From Beijerinckiaceae bacterium (GTDB lineage: Bacteria > Pseudomonadota > Alphaproteobacteria > Rhizobiales > Beijerinckiaceae), in assembly GCA_022702015.1 (NCBI GenBank), contig JAKONI010000204.1:1-47652 (forward strand): a stretch of DNA of 47,652 bases, in the 5' to 3' direction. Under the pieces are notes generated by a model that was not told the DNA's origin, did no database searches, and saw only the letters and a program-made list of their open reading frames with translations. The position numbers were made by a program, and so were the translations under genes. Below, piece after piece: positions 26,229 through 34,878 of the stretch (position 1 is its first letter; each line of letters starts with the position of its first letter).

Positions 26229-26907
26229 ATGGGCACGAAGAAGCCGATCTCGCGCCCCGAGCTGGACGCGCTGATCAGACGCGCACGGAAGCGCGATCGC
26301 CGGCGACTTCTCCGACCCGGGGCTCAGGCGCATGAGCCGCCCCGGCAAACTCAGCGTCGAACTCAAGCGAGTTCGAGCCAGCGATCGCAGGCTGGAACCT
26401 TGGATGATGGCCAATCACTCGGCGCTAGAGCGCGAGTATGGGGGCGGCCGTCTCAACCTCAAAGAGCTCCTCGAGATCGCCCGTGCGAATGGGCTGACCA
26501 ATGAGCACGGTGGGCCCGTCACGGAAGCGACGATTTCGAAGACTTGGGCGCGTGTTCGCGCACGAAAAGCCCGAGCGGCATTACGTTCTTCCCCGGAACC
26601 GCGGAAGTTCCCGCCCGGCGTCGTCGAACTTCCTACCCCGGGTCAGGTGGCCGCTCGCGAGGATGCTCGAGATCGAGCCGCAACCGAGGAACCCTCGCGC
26701 GCGCGCCGACGGGCGTCCCCACAAAACGTCCCTGCGCAGACCTCACTCGCCGGCGGTGTGGCCCCCCGGGCGCCGCCGCTAGCGCTGTCCGGGCACGATC
26801 CCGGTCCCGCCGGTGGCTTGAGTGTCGACGAGCAGATCGCGCGCTTTCGTAGCGACCAGCGGGGGGGATCGCGGGAGATGCCGAAGTCCCTCGATGACAG
26901 CAAGTGA
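26229..26907 (+). pseudogene. Relaxase-associated hypothetical protein, possibly frameshifted at its 5-prime end
   Basis: The main frame from ATG 26332 gives 191 residues: a basic helical N-terminal half (RPGKLSVELKRVRASDRR, NLKELLEIARANGL, ATISKTWARVRARKAR), which could be DNA-binding, then a Pro/Ala-rich linker and a short C-terminal helix. Upstream, a different frame from ATG 26229 reads MGTKKPISRPELDALIRRAR. The main frame is open back to 26275 with the natural-looking AIAGDFSDPGLRRMSRPG. The two would join into one protein if a base were lost or gained near 26285-26300. Either the gene is frameshifted or it starts at 26332. Role unknown; position suggests a mobilisation accessory. Confidence 0.5.
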
Positions 26908-26934
26908 GAAATTCCTGATCCTAAGGAGATTATT

Positions 26935-27876
26935 GTGTCGAGAAACAACGCCAGCACCAAGACGATCGATGCCCTTCCCACGTCCGATATCATTAGACCG
27001 CGCAACGATGGGGCGAGCGACATAGAGTTAGCCACAGAGATCGCGCGGACATCTGGTTTAGGCCGCGTTCAAACCATGGTCGTCCCGTACGCCCGCGGTA
27101 AGTCCGGCAAGTCGAAGATCAGCCGATTGCTCGTCGAGTGTGCGATGCTCGCGGGGATGCCGATGCGCTACAGCGATGCCGATCCCTCGAATGCCGGTCT
27201 GAAAGAGATATACCGCGACGCCATCAGCCCGGCCAGCGTCAATCCCCAGGACCTGATCGCCCATACCCGTACCGAGGTCGAAGAGTTCGTCGACGGCGGC
27301 GCGTCGTGTCTGATCGACTACGGCGCGGGTAATCCGACGTTCGAGGCGTGCCTACAGGAGATCGACCTGTCGCGCTTCATCAAGGAGCATGGCAAGCGAC
27401 TGCTCCTGTTCTGTCTGCTCGGCCCCACGCGAGGCGACCTCTCGTACATCGACGAATTCCTGCGTCATCCCTCTCTCACCGCAGCGGATGTCGTCCTGTG
27501 CTGCAACGAGGGCCTCACAGAACGGGGCCGCGAGATCCAGGCGTTCGAGCCTTGTCTCGAATCCCCCCAAGTCCGGGCTGCGATCGGGCGCGGTGCTCGC
27601 CTCATACGCCTACCGCGTCTGCATCCCGCCGAGCGGATCGAAGCCCTCGGGCTGACCTACCTCGACGCCGCACTGCGTCGACCCAACAGGGCGGGCCAGA
27701 GCCTCGGTGCGCTCGATGCGGGGATCACCGCGCAGTGGCTGAGGCAGTTGCCCCATGCCTTCGCGCCGATCCGGGACTGGATGACCTTCGCTCCAGTCGA
27801 GAGCCTCGTCGCAACGATGGAAGCGGAGCTGACCGCACGTGTCGCTGCGCGCGCCGATCGGGGAGCGGTGGTATGA
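26935..27876 (+). CDS. TraL/ParA-like P-loop NTPase of the mobilisation cluster
   Basis: A 313-residue protein starting at GTG 26935 with AGGAGA 5 nt upstream. A variant Walker A, ARGKSGKSKISRLL, sits near residue 54. MRYSDADPSNAGL supplies the switch-type Asp, and CLIDYGAGNP resembles Walker B. These fit the SIMIBI/MinD-ParA class that includes conjugation protein TraL. It is 27 nt after the preceding gene and overlaps the next by 4 nt. It probably helps DNA transfer or partitioning of the transferred strand; the exact role is unproven. Confidence 0.65.
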   Translation: MSRNNASTKTIDALPTSDIIRPRNDGASDIELATEIARTSGLGRVQTMVVPYARGKSGKSKISRLLVECAMLAGMPMRYSDADPSNAGLKEIYRDAISPASVNPQDLIAHTRTEVEEFVDGGASCLIDYGAGNPTFEACLQEIDLSRFIKEHGKRLLLFCLLGPTRGDLSYIDEFLRHPSLTAADVVLCCNEGLTERGREIQAFEPCLESPQVRAAIGRGARLIRLPRLHPAERIEALGLTYLDAALRRPNRAGQSLGALDAGITAQWLRQLPHAFAPIRDWMTFAPVESLVATMEAELTARVAARADRGAVV

Positions 27877-28535
27877 CCACTCACCCGCAACCCCTCACGC
27901 CCAAGCTTCCGCCGACGCCGGTCGAGGCTCAGCTTGCCCGCATTCACCGTCAGTTCGAGCGGGTCGGTGTCTCTACCGGGGAACCGCTCCACGACGCCCT
28001 GATCTCAACGACCGCCCTAGCGCGGATCGTCGATCACGAGCGGAGGGTTTTCAGTGGTGACGTTGGAGCACTCCGAGCGGACCTCGGACAGCATATCGTC
28101 GCGGTCGATGTCGCCCGCGAGAAGATCGAACAGGCCGCCAGTCGTTTCGGCAATGCCGCGGCGGAACTCGAGGCTCATAAGATCGCCATCGAGGCCATCA
28201 CGCTGGCCGATACCGCCTCGTACCTGGGGCGGGTCGGGCTTCTGATGGCTCGCACCGCCGCTCTCAGCGGCGGGATCGCCCTCGTCCTCGGGGGGGGCGG
28301 TGGTTACATGCTGGGAGATCGGCGAGCCTTTGGGTCCCAGCTCACCCTCGCCGAGCAGCTACGGCAAACGTACGGGATCGATACCCTCTCGGCGGCGACC
28401 TGGGATCCGCTCATCCAGCTCAACGATCCCCGTCCGTTCGTTCAGAAGTGCATCCGGAACGGCTACAAGCGGGTCGAGGACGGGCGTCGCGTCTGCGAGG
28501 TCACGCTCGTCTTCCCGCCGCCTCCGACCGAGTGA
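27873..28535 (+). CDS. Single-pass membrane protein of the mobilisation cluster
   Basis: A 220-residue protein from ATG 27873, overlapping the NTPase stop by 4 nt. The N-terminal 130 residues are helical and charged (coiled-coil-like IEQAASRFGNAAAELEAHK). A Gly-rich membrane helix, TAALSGGIALVLGGGGGYML, follows near residue 140. The last 75 residues would be outside the cytoplasm and include two Cys (QKCIRNG, RRVCEV). It may anchor the relaxosome or NTPase to the membrane. No named family is recognised. Confidence 0.65.
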   Translation: MTTHPQPLTPKLPPTPVEAQLARIHRQFERVGVSTGEPLHDALISTTALARIVDHERRVFSGDVGALRADLGQHIVAVDVAREKIEQAASRFGNAAAELEAHKIAIEAITLADTASYLGRVGLLMARTAALSGGIALVLGGGGGYMLGDRRAFGSQLTLAEQLRQTYGIDTLSAATWDPLIQLNDPRPFVQKCIRNGYKRVEDGRRVCEVTLVFPPPPTE

Positions 28536-28648
28536 GGGCAGGGACAGTCAGGCTCCCCACTGCCCCCGGCGTGGCCCGTACCGATGGCTGCGTCGGGGCT
28601 ATCGCATCGGGCTACCCAATCCCTTCGCCGCCACCCGTAGGTCCGGCC

Positions 28649-28692
28649 GGGATGTGTTCGGGACCAGCTTCGACCGGTCCCGAACACATCCC
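28649..28692. other. Perfect 17-bp inverted repeat, candidate oriT hairpin or terminator
   Basis: GGGATGTGTTCGGGACC (28649-28665) and GGTCCCGAACACATCCC (28676-28692) pair perfectly around a 10-nt loop. It lies in the 313-nt non-coding interval (28536-28848) upstream of the small gene and the relaxase. MobF plasmids carry their origin of transfer next to the relaxase operon, with inverted repeats beside the nick. Without a T-tract it does not look like a simple terminator. The rest of the interval is gene-free. Confidence 0.5.
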
Positions 28693-28848
28693 CTGAAACG
28701 ACGCCCACAAACCCCGGAACCAACCGCGAGGCGCTCCCGACCGGCGCCAGACCGGTGCGCGACCCGCCTCCGATCCGCCGAACCGGCATCTCGAATTCAT
28801 CCCACAGACCAAGGCACCCCTTGGTGCAGCGAAATGGAGACGATCACG

Positions 28849-29145
28849 ATGCCCGCCAAGCCGAAGCCCGCCGTCGCAGGTGACGACGTCCCCTGGACGC
28901 TCGAACGCCTCGGCGATCATATGCAAGCACTGTTGCAGGCAGTGGACTGCCTCGCCCAAACGGCCGACCAGCATACCAAGATGCTGCGGCAGGTGTTGGA
29001 GGCTGCGGCGGCTCCGGCGGAGAGCTCCGAGCACAGTCCGCTCAACCGCAACCTCAAACTCATCGCCCGTCTCCTCGACCAGAACGGTGATCTGCTCAGT
29101 GTGATCTGCCAGCAGGTCGGTGCGTCGCTCCCGACCAAGCCATAG
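28849..29145 (+). CDS. Small helical protein upstream of the relaxase
   Basis: A 98-residue protein from ATG 28849, with GGAGA 8 nt upstream. A long amphipathic helix (DHMQALLQAVDCLAQTADQH then MLRQVLEAAA) and a second helix (NLKLIARLLDQNGDLLSVIC) predict a helical bundle or oligomer. It lies 14 nt before the relaxase gene and could be a relaxosome accessory factor, but no DNA-binding motif is visible. Confidence 0.6.
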   Translation: MPAKPKPAVAGDDVPWTLERLGDHMQALLQAVDCLAQTADQHTKMLRQVLEAAAAPAESSEHSPLNRNLKLIARLLDQNGDLLSVICQQVGASLPTKP

Positions 29146-29159
29146 GGTCCACACCCTTG

Positions 29160-32100
29160 ATGACCTACCTCACGGGGCGAGTGAGTACCCCCGCCCTGGC
29201 GATGGCGCGTCACTACCTGCAGGTGACGCTCCCGACCGACCTCAAAGAGGTCGCTGCCTACTATGGCTGGTCACACGACCTCGGTGCCGGGCCGGACGAG
29301 GGACGGCCCTCGCCGCGGCTACGGGCGGACCTCGATCCGCCCCTCGCCCGCCTGCTCGGCTTGGACCCCGCAGCCCCGCTCGACCTCGCCACCGTGGCCC
29401 ACCTGCTGGCCGGCCATCGCGCCGACGGACAGCCGATCCTGGGCAAGCAGGTCCAGGCGGGCGAGCGGGTGACGTTCATCGACCTGTGCTTCTCCGCCGA
29501 CAAGTCGGTGTCGATCGCTTGGGCGCTAGCGCCGACCGAGGCCGAGAGAGCCATCATCGCCCTGGCCCATCGCGAGGCGGTCGAGGCGACGATGGCCGGC
29601 GCCGTCGCCCCGCTGATCGGACGAGCCCGCCGCGGCAAGGCCGGGCGGGGTGGGGCGGAACTCGGCGCGATCGCGTGGCTGGCGTTCGACCATTGGACTA
29701 GCCGGCCTACGACCTTGGGGACAGACGATGGCAGCGAAGCCCTCACACGCGGGGACCCCCAGATCCACACTCATTGCCCCGTCCTCCACGTCGTGCGGAC
29801 TCCCGATGGGCGTGTGGGATCGCTGGATCTCCAACGCCTGCGGGGCCGGGTGCATGAGCTCGGGGCGATCTACCAGGCGTACCTCGCGCGTAACCTGCGA
29901 CGGGCCGGGATCGCGATGGCCCTCGATCCCGCCCACGACTGCGCCCGGATCGCGGCGATCCCGGAGGCCATCCGTGGAGCTTTTGCAAAGCGAACCGTGA
30001 TCGGTACGGCGGCCGCCTATGAATGGGCCCGCGAGCGGGGGCTCGACTGGGACGATCTCGATGCCCCCACGAGGATCGGCCTACTTAAGCAGGGGGTGCA
30101 AGGTGACCCGCGTGCGGCCAAGCGGGACGACCTCGGCGACCGTGCCGCCTGGCAGGCCGAGGCTGCGGCCCTCGGCTATGCGCATCCGGGTGTACTCGGC
30201 ACCGAGCCGTCCCGGCCGCCGTCGACCCTGGCGCGACGCCTGGAGCGGGCCTACGCGGTCGCCCTCGATCTGCTCGAGCCGCAGCTCGCGAACGCGGCGG
30301 TACTGCCGGAGAGTAATGTACGGCTGGCCGCGGCCCGCGCGCTGATCGCCGCCGGGATCGAGGGGGCGGACGAGATCGAGGGGGTTCTCGAACTGATCCA
30401 TACCCGGGGCGTCCGACAGGAGGGGCAAAGCGTGACGCTCCTCCCCGAGACTCCCGATCCCGAGGCCGATGGGACGGGCTGGCAGCGCACGGTCCGACGC
30501 TACACCACCGGGCTGCATCTGGAGCGCGAAGCCGAGCTCGTCCGGTTGGTGCGCGCAGCGGCCATGGAGCGGCGGGGGGCACTACGGACCGAAGCGATCA
30601 CCGTGGCGGTCGTGCGCTCGGGCCGGGACTTCGCCTCGACGGAGCACGGGCGCACGCAGCGGGAGGCGATGGACAGGCTCGGGACCGGCGCGGCCTTCAC
30701 CGCGGTGATCGGGGTCGCGGGCAGCGGCAAGACCACGCTGCTGCAGCCCCTGGTCGACGCCTACGCTACCGCGGGCGCGCGAGTGTTCGGCACGGCGCTC
30801 GGGTGGAAGCAGACGCGCGCGCTGACGGAGACCGGTATCCCGGCCGAGCGCTGCCTCGCGCTGGCGAAGTTGCTCGCGGACGGCGAGGGCGGCAAGCTCG
30901 CCCTGGGGCCGGAGACGGTGGTCGTCGTCGATGAACTCGGGCAGGTCGGAACCCGCGACCTGCTGCGATTGATGCGGTTGCGGGCCACCAACGGGGGCTT
31001 CCGAATCCTGGCGGTGGGGGACCCGCGCCAGTGCGCGTCGGTGGCGGCCGGGCCGGTGATCGAGTTGCTGCGGCAGGCCCTGGGTGAGGGGGTGATCCCG
31101 GAGATCCTGACGAGCGTGCGTCAACGCGATCAGCAGGAGCGTGAGACGACCGGCCTCTTCCGGGAGCGGCGGGCGAGCGAGGCGATCACGCGCAAGCGGC
31201 GGGATGGGACCGCGCGGCTCGTGCCGGGCCCGCCCGCCGCCGTCGCGGAGGCGGTCGCCGACCTGTGGTCGGAGCGGCGCACGGCCAACGCCGACAATCC
31301 AGGCTACAGCCTGTCGGTGAGTGCGCCGACCAACGCCGACGTGCTGATGCTGGCGAGAGCGATCCGGGCGCGGAGGCGGGACGCGGGCGAACTCGTCGGG
31401 CCGGATCGCCTCATCCCGGCGACCGACAACGTCGGACGCCAGTTCGACGTCATCCTGGCTGTGGGCGACAGGGTCCGACTGTTCGCGCGCACGCCAGCCC
31501 GGAGTGCCAGCGGGCAGACCCTGGAGATCGGGGTCAACGGCAGTGTGGTGATGGTCGAGGCGATGGAGCCGGAGGGGATCCGCATGCGCGATGCCAGTGG
31601 CCGCTCGGGGTTGGTGGCGTGGGCGACGCTGCGCCATCCCGCCTGCGATCCCACCGCGCCGCGCTTTCGGTTGGGTTACGGCGATGTCCTGACGATCGAC
31701 AGCATCCAGGGCGTAACGAGCGAGGAGAGCCTTTTCGTCATGCCGAACGGGTCCGCCTCCGTCGACGCCTTCCGCGGCTACACCGCGGCGAGCCGGCACC
31801 GGGCACGGAGCTACCTGATCTGCGGCGAGGGGGCCGAGCGGGCGGCGATCGAGGGCCGCCGTCCGATCGGGGGCCGTCGCCCCATCACGGAAGACGAGAT
31901 CTGGGAGCGGGTGGCGGCCAACCTCTCGCGAGAGCCCGTGGCGGTGACGGCAACGGGTCTGGTCGCACGGACTCGACAGGCCGAGGCCAAGGCCCGACGG
32001 ACGTTGCCCCTGGCGATGGCTCCGATCGAAGCGATGGAACGGCGGGGCCTGACCCGAGCCAGCCTGAGGCGGGGGTTCGAGCGCGGCCGGGAGATAGAGG

Positions 32101-32654
32101 TCCTGACGGATTGGACGGAGGTGATCGTCGAGCCGATCGATCGGCAACTTACCGGCACGGCCGAGCTGGCCGATAGACTGTCCCGCCGGGTGGAGGGCGC
32201 GGTTCCCCGGGAGACGATCGAGCCGCCGAAACCGGGGGGCTTCGGCCGCGGCCGGATCCTGCGACGCGTCGAGGTGTGGGCGGAGGGGATCGGGGAACTG
32301 CTCGCGCAGCAGCTCTCCCAGATGAGTGTCCTGGCGGACAGCTTCTCCGACCCGGCACGCGATATCATGGTGAGGCCAGGCCGGCTCGCCCGGAAATTCG
32401 TGCGACGGCGGGATATGCAGAGACTCGACGATTGGGGGCATTCACTGGCCGAATGGCTGGGATGGCAGGTGGAAACCAGTCGCGCGATCCTCGTGGCGAT
32501 CTCGAAGAGATCCCCCGAGGGACCGGCCGGTCCGATCGTCGAGCCGGTGCCTAGCCCGATGGAGAGTGCGGCCGGGCCGGAGAAGACGGGGGTGCGACGC
32601 AGACCGGCGAAGCGGGCACGAGGTAAGGGAGAGGGTTCCGGATCGGAGAGATGA
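29160..32654 (+). CDS. MobF-family relaxase-helicase (TrwC/TraA type)
   Basis: A 1164-residue conjugative relaxase. The N-terminal trans-esterase has Tyr pairs (MARHYLQV, VAAYYGW), FSADKSVSIAWAL, and the metal-binding IHTHCPVLH near residues 202-208, where the usual HTHxxxxN ends in His. The C-terminal superfamily-1 helicase has Walker A GVAGSGKTTLL (about 517-527), Walker B VVVVDELGQVG, motif III AVGDPRQCASV, motif V TIDSIQGVTSEE and motif VI YTAASRHR, so it looks complete. It nicks oriT, stays bound to the 5-prime end and unwinds the strand. No coupling protein or type IV secretion genes are present here, so transfer machinery must be elsewhere or supplied by another plasmid. The C-terminal 250 residues are Arg-rich and lack known domains. 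Confidence 0.93.
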   Translation: MTYLTGRVSTPALAMARHYLQVTLPTDLKEVAAYYGWSHDLGAGPDEGRPSPRLRADLDPPLARLLGLDPAAPLDLATVAHLLAGHRADGQPILGKQVQAGERVTFIDLCFSADKSVSIAWALAPTEAERAIIALAHREAVEATMAGAVAPLIGRARRGKAGRGGAELGAIAWLAFDHWTSRPTTLGTDDGSEALTRGDPQIHTHCPVLHVVRTPDGRVGSLDLQRLRGRVHELGAIYQAYLARNLRRAGIAMALDPAHDCARIAAIPEAIRGAFAKRTVIGTAAAYEWARERGLDWDDLDAPTRIGLLKQGVQGDPRAAKRDDLGDRAAWQAEAAALGYAHPGVLGTEPSRPPSTLARRLERAYAVALDLLEPQLANAAVLPESNVRLAAARALIAAGIEGADEIEGVLELIHTRGVRQEGQSVTLLPETPDPEADGTGWQRTVRRYTTGLHLEREAELVRLVRAAAMERRGALRTEAITVAVVRSGRDFASTEHGRTQREAMDRLGTGAAFTAVIGVAGSGKTTLLQPLVDAYATAGARVFGTALGWKQTRALTETGIPAERCLALAKLLADGEGGKLALGPETVVVVDELGQVGTRDLLRLMRLRATNGGFRILAVGDPRQCASVAAGPVIELLRQALGEGVIPEILTSVRQRDQQERETTGLFRERRASEAITRKRRDGTARLVPGPPAAVAEAVADLWSERRTANADNPGYSLSVSAPTNADVLMLARAIRARRRDAGELVGPDRLIPATDNVGRQFDVILAVGDRVRLFARTPARSASGQTLEIGVNGSVVMVEAMEPEGIRMRDASGRSGLVAWATLRHPACDPTAPRFRLGYGDVLTIDSIQGVTSEESLFVMPNGSASVDAFRGYTAASRHRARSYLICGEGAERAAIEGRRPIGGRRPITEDEIWERVAANLSREPVAVTATGLVARTRQAEAKARRTLPLAMAPIEAMERRGLTRASLRRGFERGREIEVLTDWTEVIVEPIDRQLTGTAELADRLSRRVEGAVPRETIEPPKPGGFGRGRILRRVEVWAEGIGELLAQQLSQMSVLADSFSDPARDIMVRPGRLARKFVRRRDMQRLDDWGHSLAEWLGWQVETSRAILVAISKRSPEGPAGPIVEPVPSPMESAAGPEKTGVRRRPAKRARGKGEGSGSER

Positions 32655-32664
32655 CCGTCTTCCA

Positions 32665-32680
32665 TACGGATTGATCCGTA
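32665..32680. terminator. Short perfect dyad between convergent relaxase and toxin genes
   Basis: TACGGAT and ATCCGTA pair around a 2-nt loop, 10 nt after the relaxase stop and 22 nt before the end of the leftward toxin gene. The position suggests a weak bidirectional terminator. Confidence 0.35.
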
Positions 32681-32702
32681 GGGTTCGTGCAGGCCCGACG
32701 TG

Positions 32703-33131
32703 TCACCGCGCCGAAGCTTTCCAGGGATCCATGACGTCGAAGCCGCATCCGGTGAAATCTCGTACGTTGCGTGTCGCGAGCCGTGCGCCACGCGAGGCGA
32801 CGATCGCCGCGATCTGCCCGTCGATCTGCGAGATCGGCTGGCCGGCCTGGCGGCGGCGGGCGGCGACCGCCGGATAGGCCATCGCCGCGTCACCGTCGAA
32901 GCCCAGGACGCGACCGGCGAATTCGTGCTCGAAGATCGGTCGAGCGGCGGCGATCAGGTCGTCGCGGCGACGACCCTCCGGGAGGAGCTCGAGGCCGTAG
33001 AAGATCTCCGCCTGGGTCAGGGTGGTGGTGAACAGGCTGGCGACCGGTTGCGCTGCGAGCCATTCGAGGACACGAGCCTCGGGATGCGCGCGCATCAGCT
33101 CAGAGATGACGTTGGTATCGAGGACGATCAT
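32703..33131 (-). CDS. PIN-domain toxin (FitB/VapC family)
   Basis: A 142-residue protein with the PIN signature: MIVLDTNVISELMR (first Asp), TQAEIFYGLELL (Glu), ISQIDGQIAAIV (Asp) and RNVRDF (late Asp). PARVLEWLAAQP and FDGDAAMAYPAV match FitB-type family members. Probably an Mg-dependent RNase neutralised by its upstream partner, whose stop overlaps the toxin ATG by 4 nt. Confidence 0.92.
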   Translation of the reverse strand: MIVLDTNVISELMRAHPEARVLEWLAAQPVASLFTTTLTQAEIFYGLELLPEGRRRDDLIAAARPIFEHEFAGRVLGFDGDAAMAYPAVAARRRQAGQPISQIDGQIAAIVASRGARLATRNVRDFTGCGFDVMDPWKASAR

Positions 33132-33376
33132 TCCCCGAACGTGATCGGCGGGCGGGCTTGCTCCCGGGGGACGTCGGGCATGTCGACGCCCCCGAGGGCG
33201 GCAAACCGATTATGGATCGAGTGCCCCAGACTGCTGGTTTGGGGTAGTTCGGTGGAGAGGGCGGACCGAAGGATGTCGCGGGCCTCATCTTCCATGGAGC
33301 GCCCGCGTTTGGCAGCGCGCAGGCGCAGGCGTTCCTTGATCGCATCGTCGATATTGCGGATCGTTACCACAGCCAT
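33128..33376 (-). CDS. FitA-type ribbon-helix-helix antitoxin
   Basis: I choose ATG 33376 (MAVVTIRNIDDAIK), with GGAGA 5-6 nt upstream; two earlier ATGs are in frame. About 82 residues. A classical ribbon-helix-helix (VVTIRNIDDAIKERLRLRA then SMEDEARDILRSAL) binds DNA. The C-terminal half with Pro/Arg segments inserts into the PIN toxin active site. The 4-nt overlap with the toxin gives tight coupling. Confidence 0.88.
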   Translation of the reverse strand: MAVVTIRNIDDAIKERLRLRAAKRGRSMEDEARDILRSALSTELPQTSSLGHSIHNRFAALGGVDMPDVPREQARPPITFGE

Positions 33377-33568
33377 GGACATCTCCATAAGTCATTGACT
33401 GCAACCCGGCAATCGTGGCGCCCGGCCGGCAGAGCCATCGCGCCGCACCGGCCTGCAACATCGTTCGAAGCGAAGGAGGCAGTTTTCCGATCGGTAGGCG
33501 AACCCTTCTGTGATGTCGGGATCCGCCCTACACGCACAAGAAGACGTCGTAGCCGAGCGCTATGACAT

Positions 33569-33808
33569 TCAGGGATACGGTCCGCGGAATAGGTCGCCCA
33601 TCGCCTTACGCCGGAACAGGGTGAACCAGCGGCGGCGGCGATGCTCGGGCCGGTCGTGGATCATATGGCAGCGCTGGCAGAAGGCAGCGAGGTTGGCGTT
33701 CGCGTTGTTGCTGGTGTCATGATCGCGATGGGCGGCGGCCAGCACGACCCGGGTCGTACGGACGCGGGCGAGTACGTCGTCCGCTCCGGGGGACAATAGG
33801 CAACCTGG
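33569..33808 (-). pseudogene. HNH endonuclease-like gene, 5-prime truncated
   Basis: The C-terminal part of an HNH-fold protein is visible: VVLAAAHRDHDTSNN, NLAAFCQRCHMIHDRPEH and a conserved-looking tail FTLFRRKAMGDLF. The first Cys pair that completes the zinc site is lost. Upstream of about 33808 the frame runs into AT-rich DNA with different composition (NAILMCGPRISILFGLL), which I regard as unrelated. It is probably a remnant. Confidence 0.6.
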
Positions 33809-33890
33809 GGATGATGCCGCTCCATAAAAAATTTCGGTTTCAAGTAGACCAAACAATATAGATATACGTGGTCCGCACATTAATATGGCA

Positions 33891-34127
33891 TTATATATTA
33901 GATCGAGATAACCTATAATGGTCACCAATAATTATGTTTAATTTGGAGTTCTTGGCAATAATTGTTTCCTGCTCCGTCAAAAGCTCCCGTATAGCTAGCA
34001 GCCAGAAGTGAGCTTCAAAGCCTTCGGGTCGATGATGCCGCTCCCAAATCTCGTAGGCGCGCTCGCGGATACAATCGTTCTTGATATCCGTATTGCTATC
34101 TAGAAAATATGTCTCTTCTTTCCTCAT
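33891..34127 (-). CDS. DUF2934 domain protein
   Basis: A 78-residue protein with the DUF2934 core IRERAYEIWERHHRPEGF followed by FWLLAIRELLTE, a helical pair with invariant Ala-Tyr-x-x-Trp and Pro-x-Gly. Function is unknown, though the family occurs near stress and regulatory genes. Its start overlaps the end of the sigma-factor reading frame by 4 nt, so the two were made as one operon. The C-terminal 25 residues come from AT-rich DNA. Confidence 0.75.
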   Translation of the reverse strand: MRKEETYFLDSNTDIKNDCIRERAYEIWERHHRPEGFEAHFWLLAIRELLTEQETIIAKNSKLNIIIGDHYRLSRSNI

Positions 34128-34878
34128 GTGTTAGTCCTAGTCGACCCAGAGACAGTCGAGAGCATTACCGCGTCGTTGCCGACCTCGCTCCCGCCAAAAC
34201 CCAGCAATCGTGCAAGTCTGTCGCGGGCGCGCCAAACTCGGCTCTTCGCGGTCCCAATCTCGCAGTTCATGATTGCCGCGGCTTCTTCGTAACTGAGATC
34301 CTCGCCTGCCACGAGAACCAACGCCTCGCGCATTACTGACGGAAGCTGAGACAGGGCGACTTGGACATCCCGGAGGTCGAGATGACCCGCCTGATCAGGT
34401 AGAGAAATCAACTGGGCAGCGTGTACCCCCTCTTCGTCCTGCACCTCACGATGTTTTCGATGCTGACTATAGAATGGATTGCGCAGGATGGTGAAAGTCC
34501 ATGCCTCGAAGTTCGTCCCCAGGGTAAATGACGCCCTATTCTTCCATGCCCGTAGAAGGGTTTCCTGTACAAGATCATCCGCGGCAGTGGGTCATGTGCC
34601 AACGAGAGGGCGAAGCGGCGTAGAGCAGGTGTCGCTGCCAGCAGAAGCTGATGACATTCGAAATCGTTGCAGTCATGCGCCTGACCGAGGGCAAGTTCAA
34701 GCTTGGCCAAGAGATCAGCAAAAAGGTTTGTACTACCCGGCTCGATGATCTCTGGTGTGCAAACACCTGCGAGTAGAGCCCCTAGGTGTTTCTGAATACG
34801 CGGCGGGAGGCTAGGGCGAGATGGATCGAATATCTCCTCACTTGCGGCGGTGACCGAAGGCGCTTCCGTGCGGTTCAT
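34124..34878 (-). pseudogene. NepR-EcfG fusion sigma factor, broken by a frameshift
   Basis: The first frame (ATG 34878) encodes a NepR-like anti-sigma segment (IQKHLGALLAGV then FADLLAKLELALG) followed in frame by the start of sigma region 2 (LLLAATPALRRFALSLAHD). Near 34590 the coding moves to another frame that continues AADDLVQETLLRAWKNRASF, FEAWTFTILRN, then region 4 with QLPSVMREALVLVAG and LSYEEAAAIMNCEIGTAKSR. Restoring one base gives about 251 residues. EcfG controls the general stress response and NepR inhibits it; a single-chain fusion would be unusual. Either a sequencing error or a recent loss. Confidence 0.75.

Noticed and set aside
30582-32441. 619-codon open frame on the minus strand
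   Set aside because: It lies fully opposite the relaxase gene, is Arg/His/Pro-rich and has no known motif; a GC-rich shadow frame.
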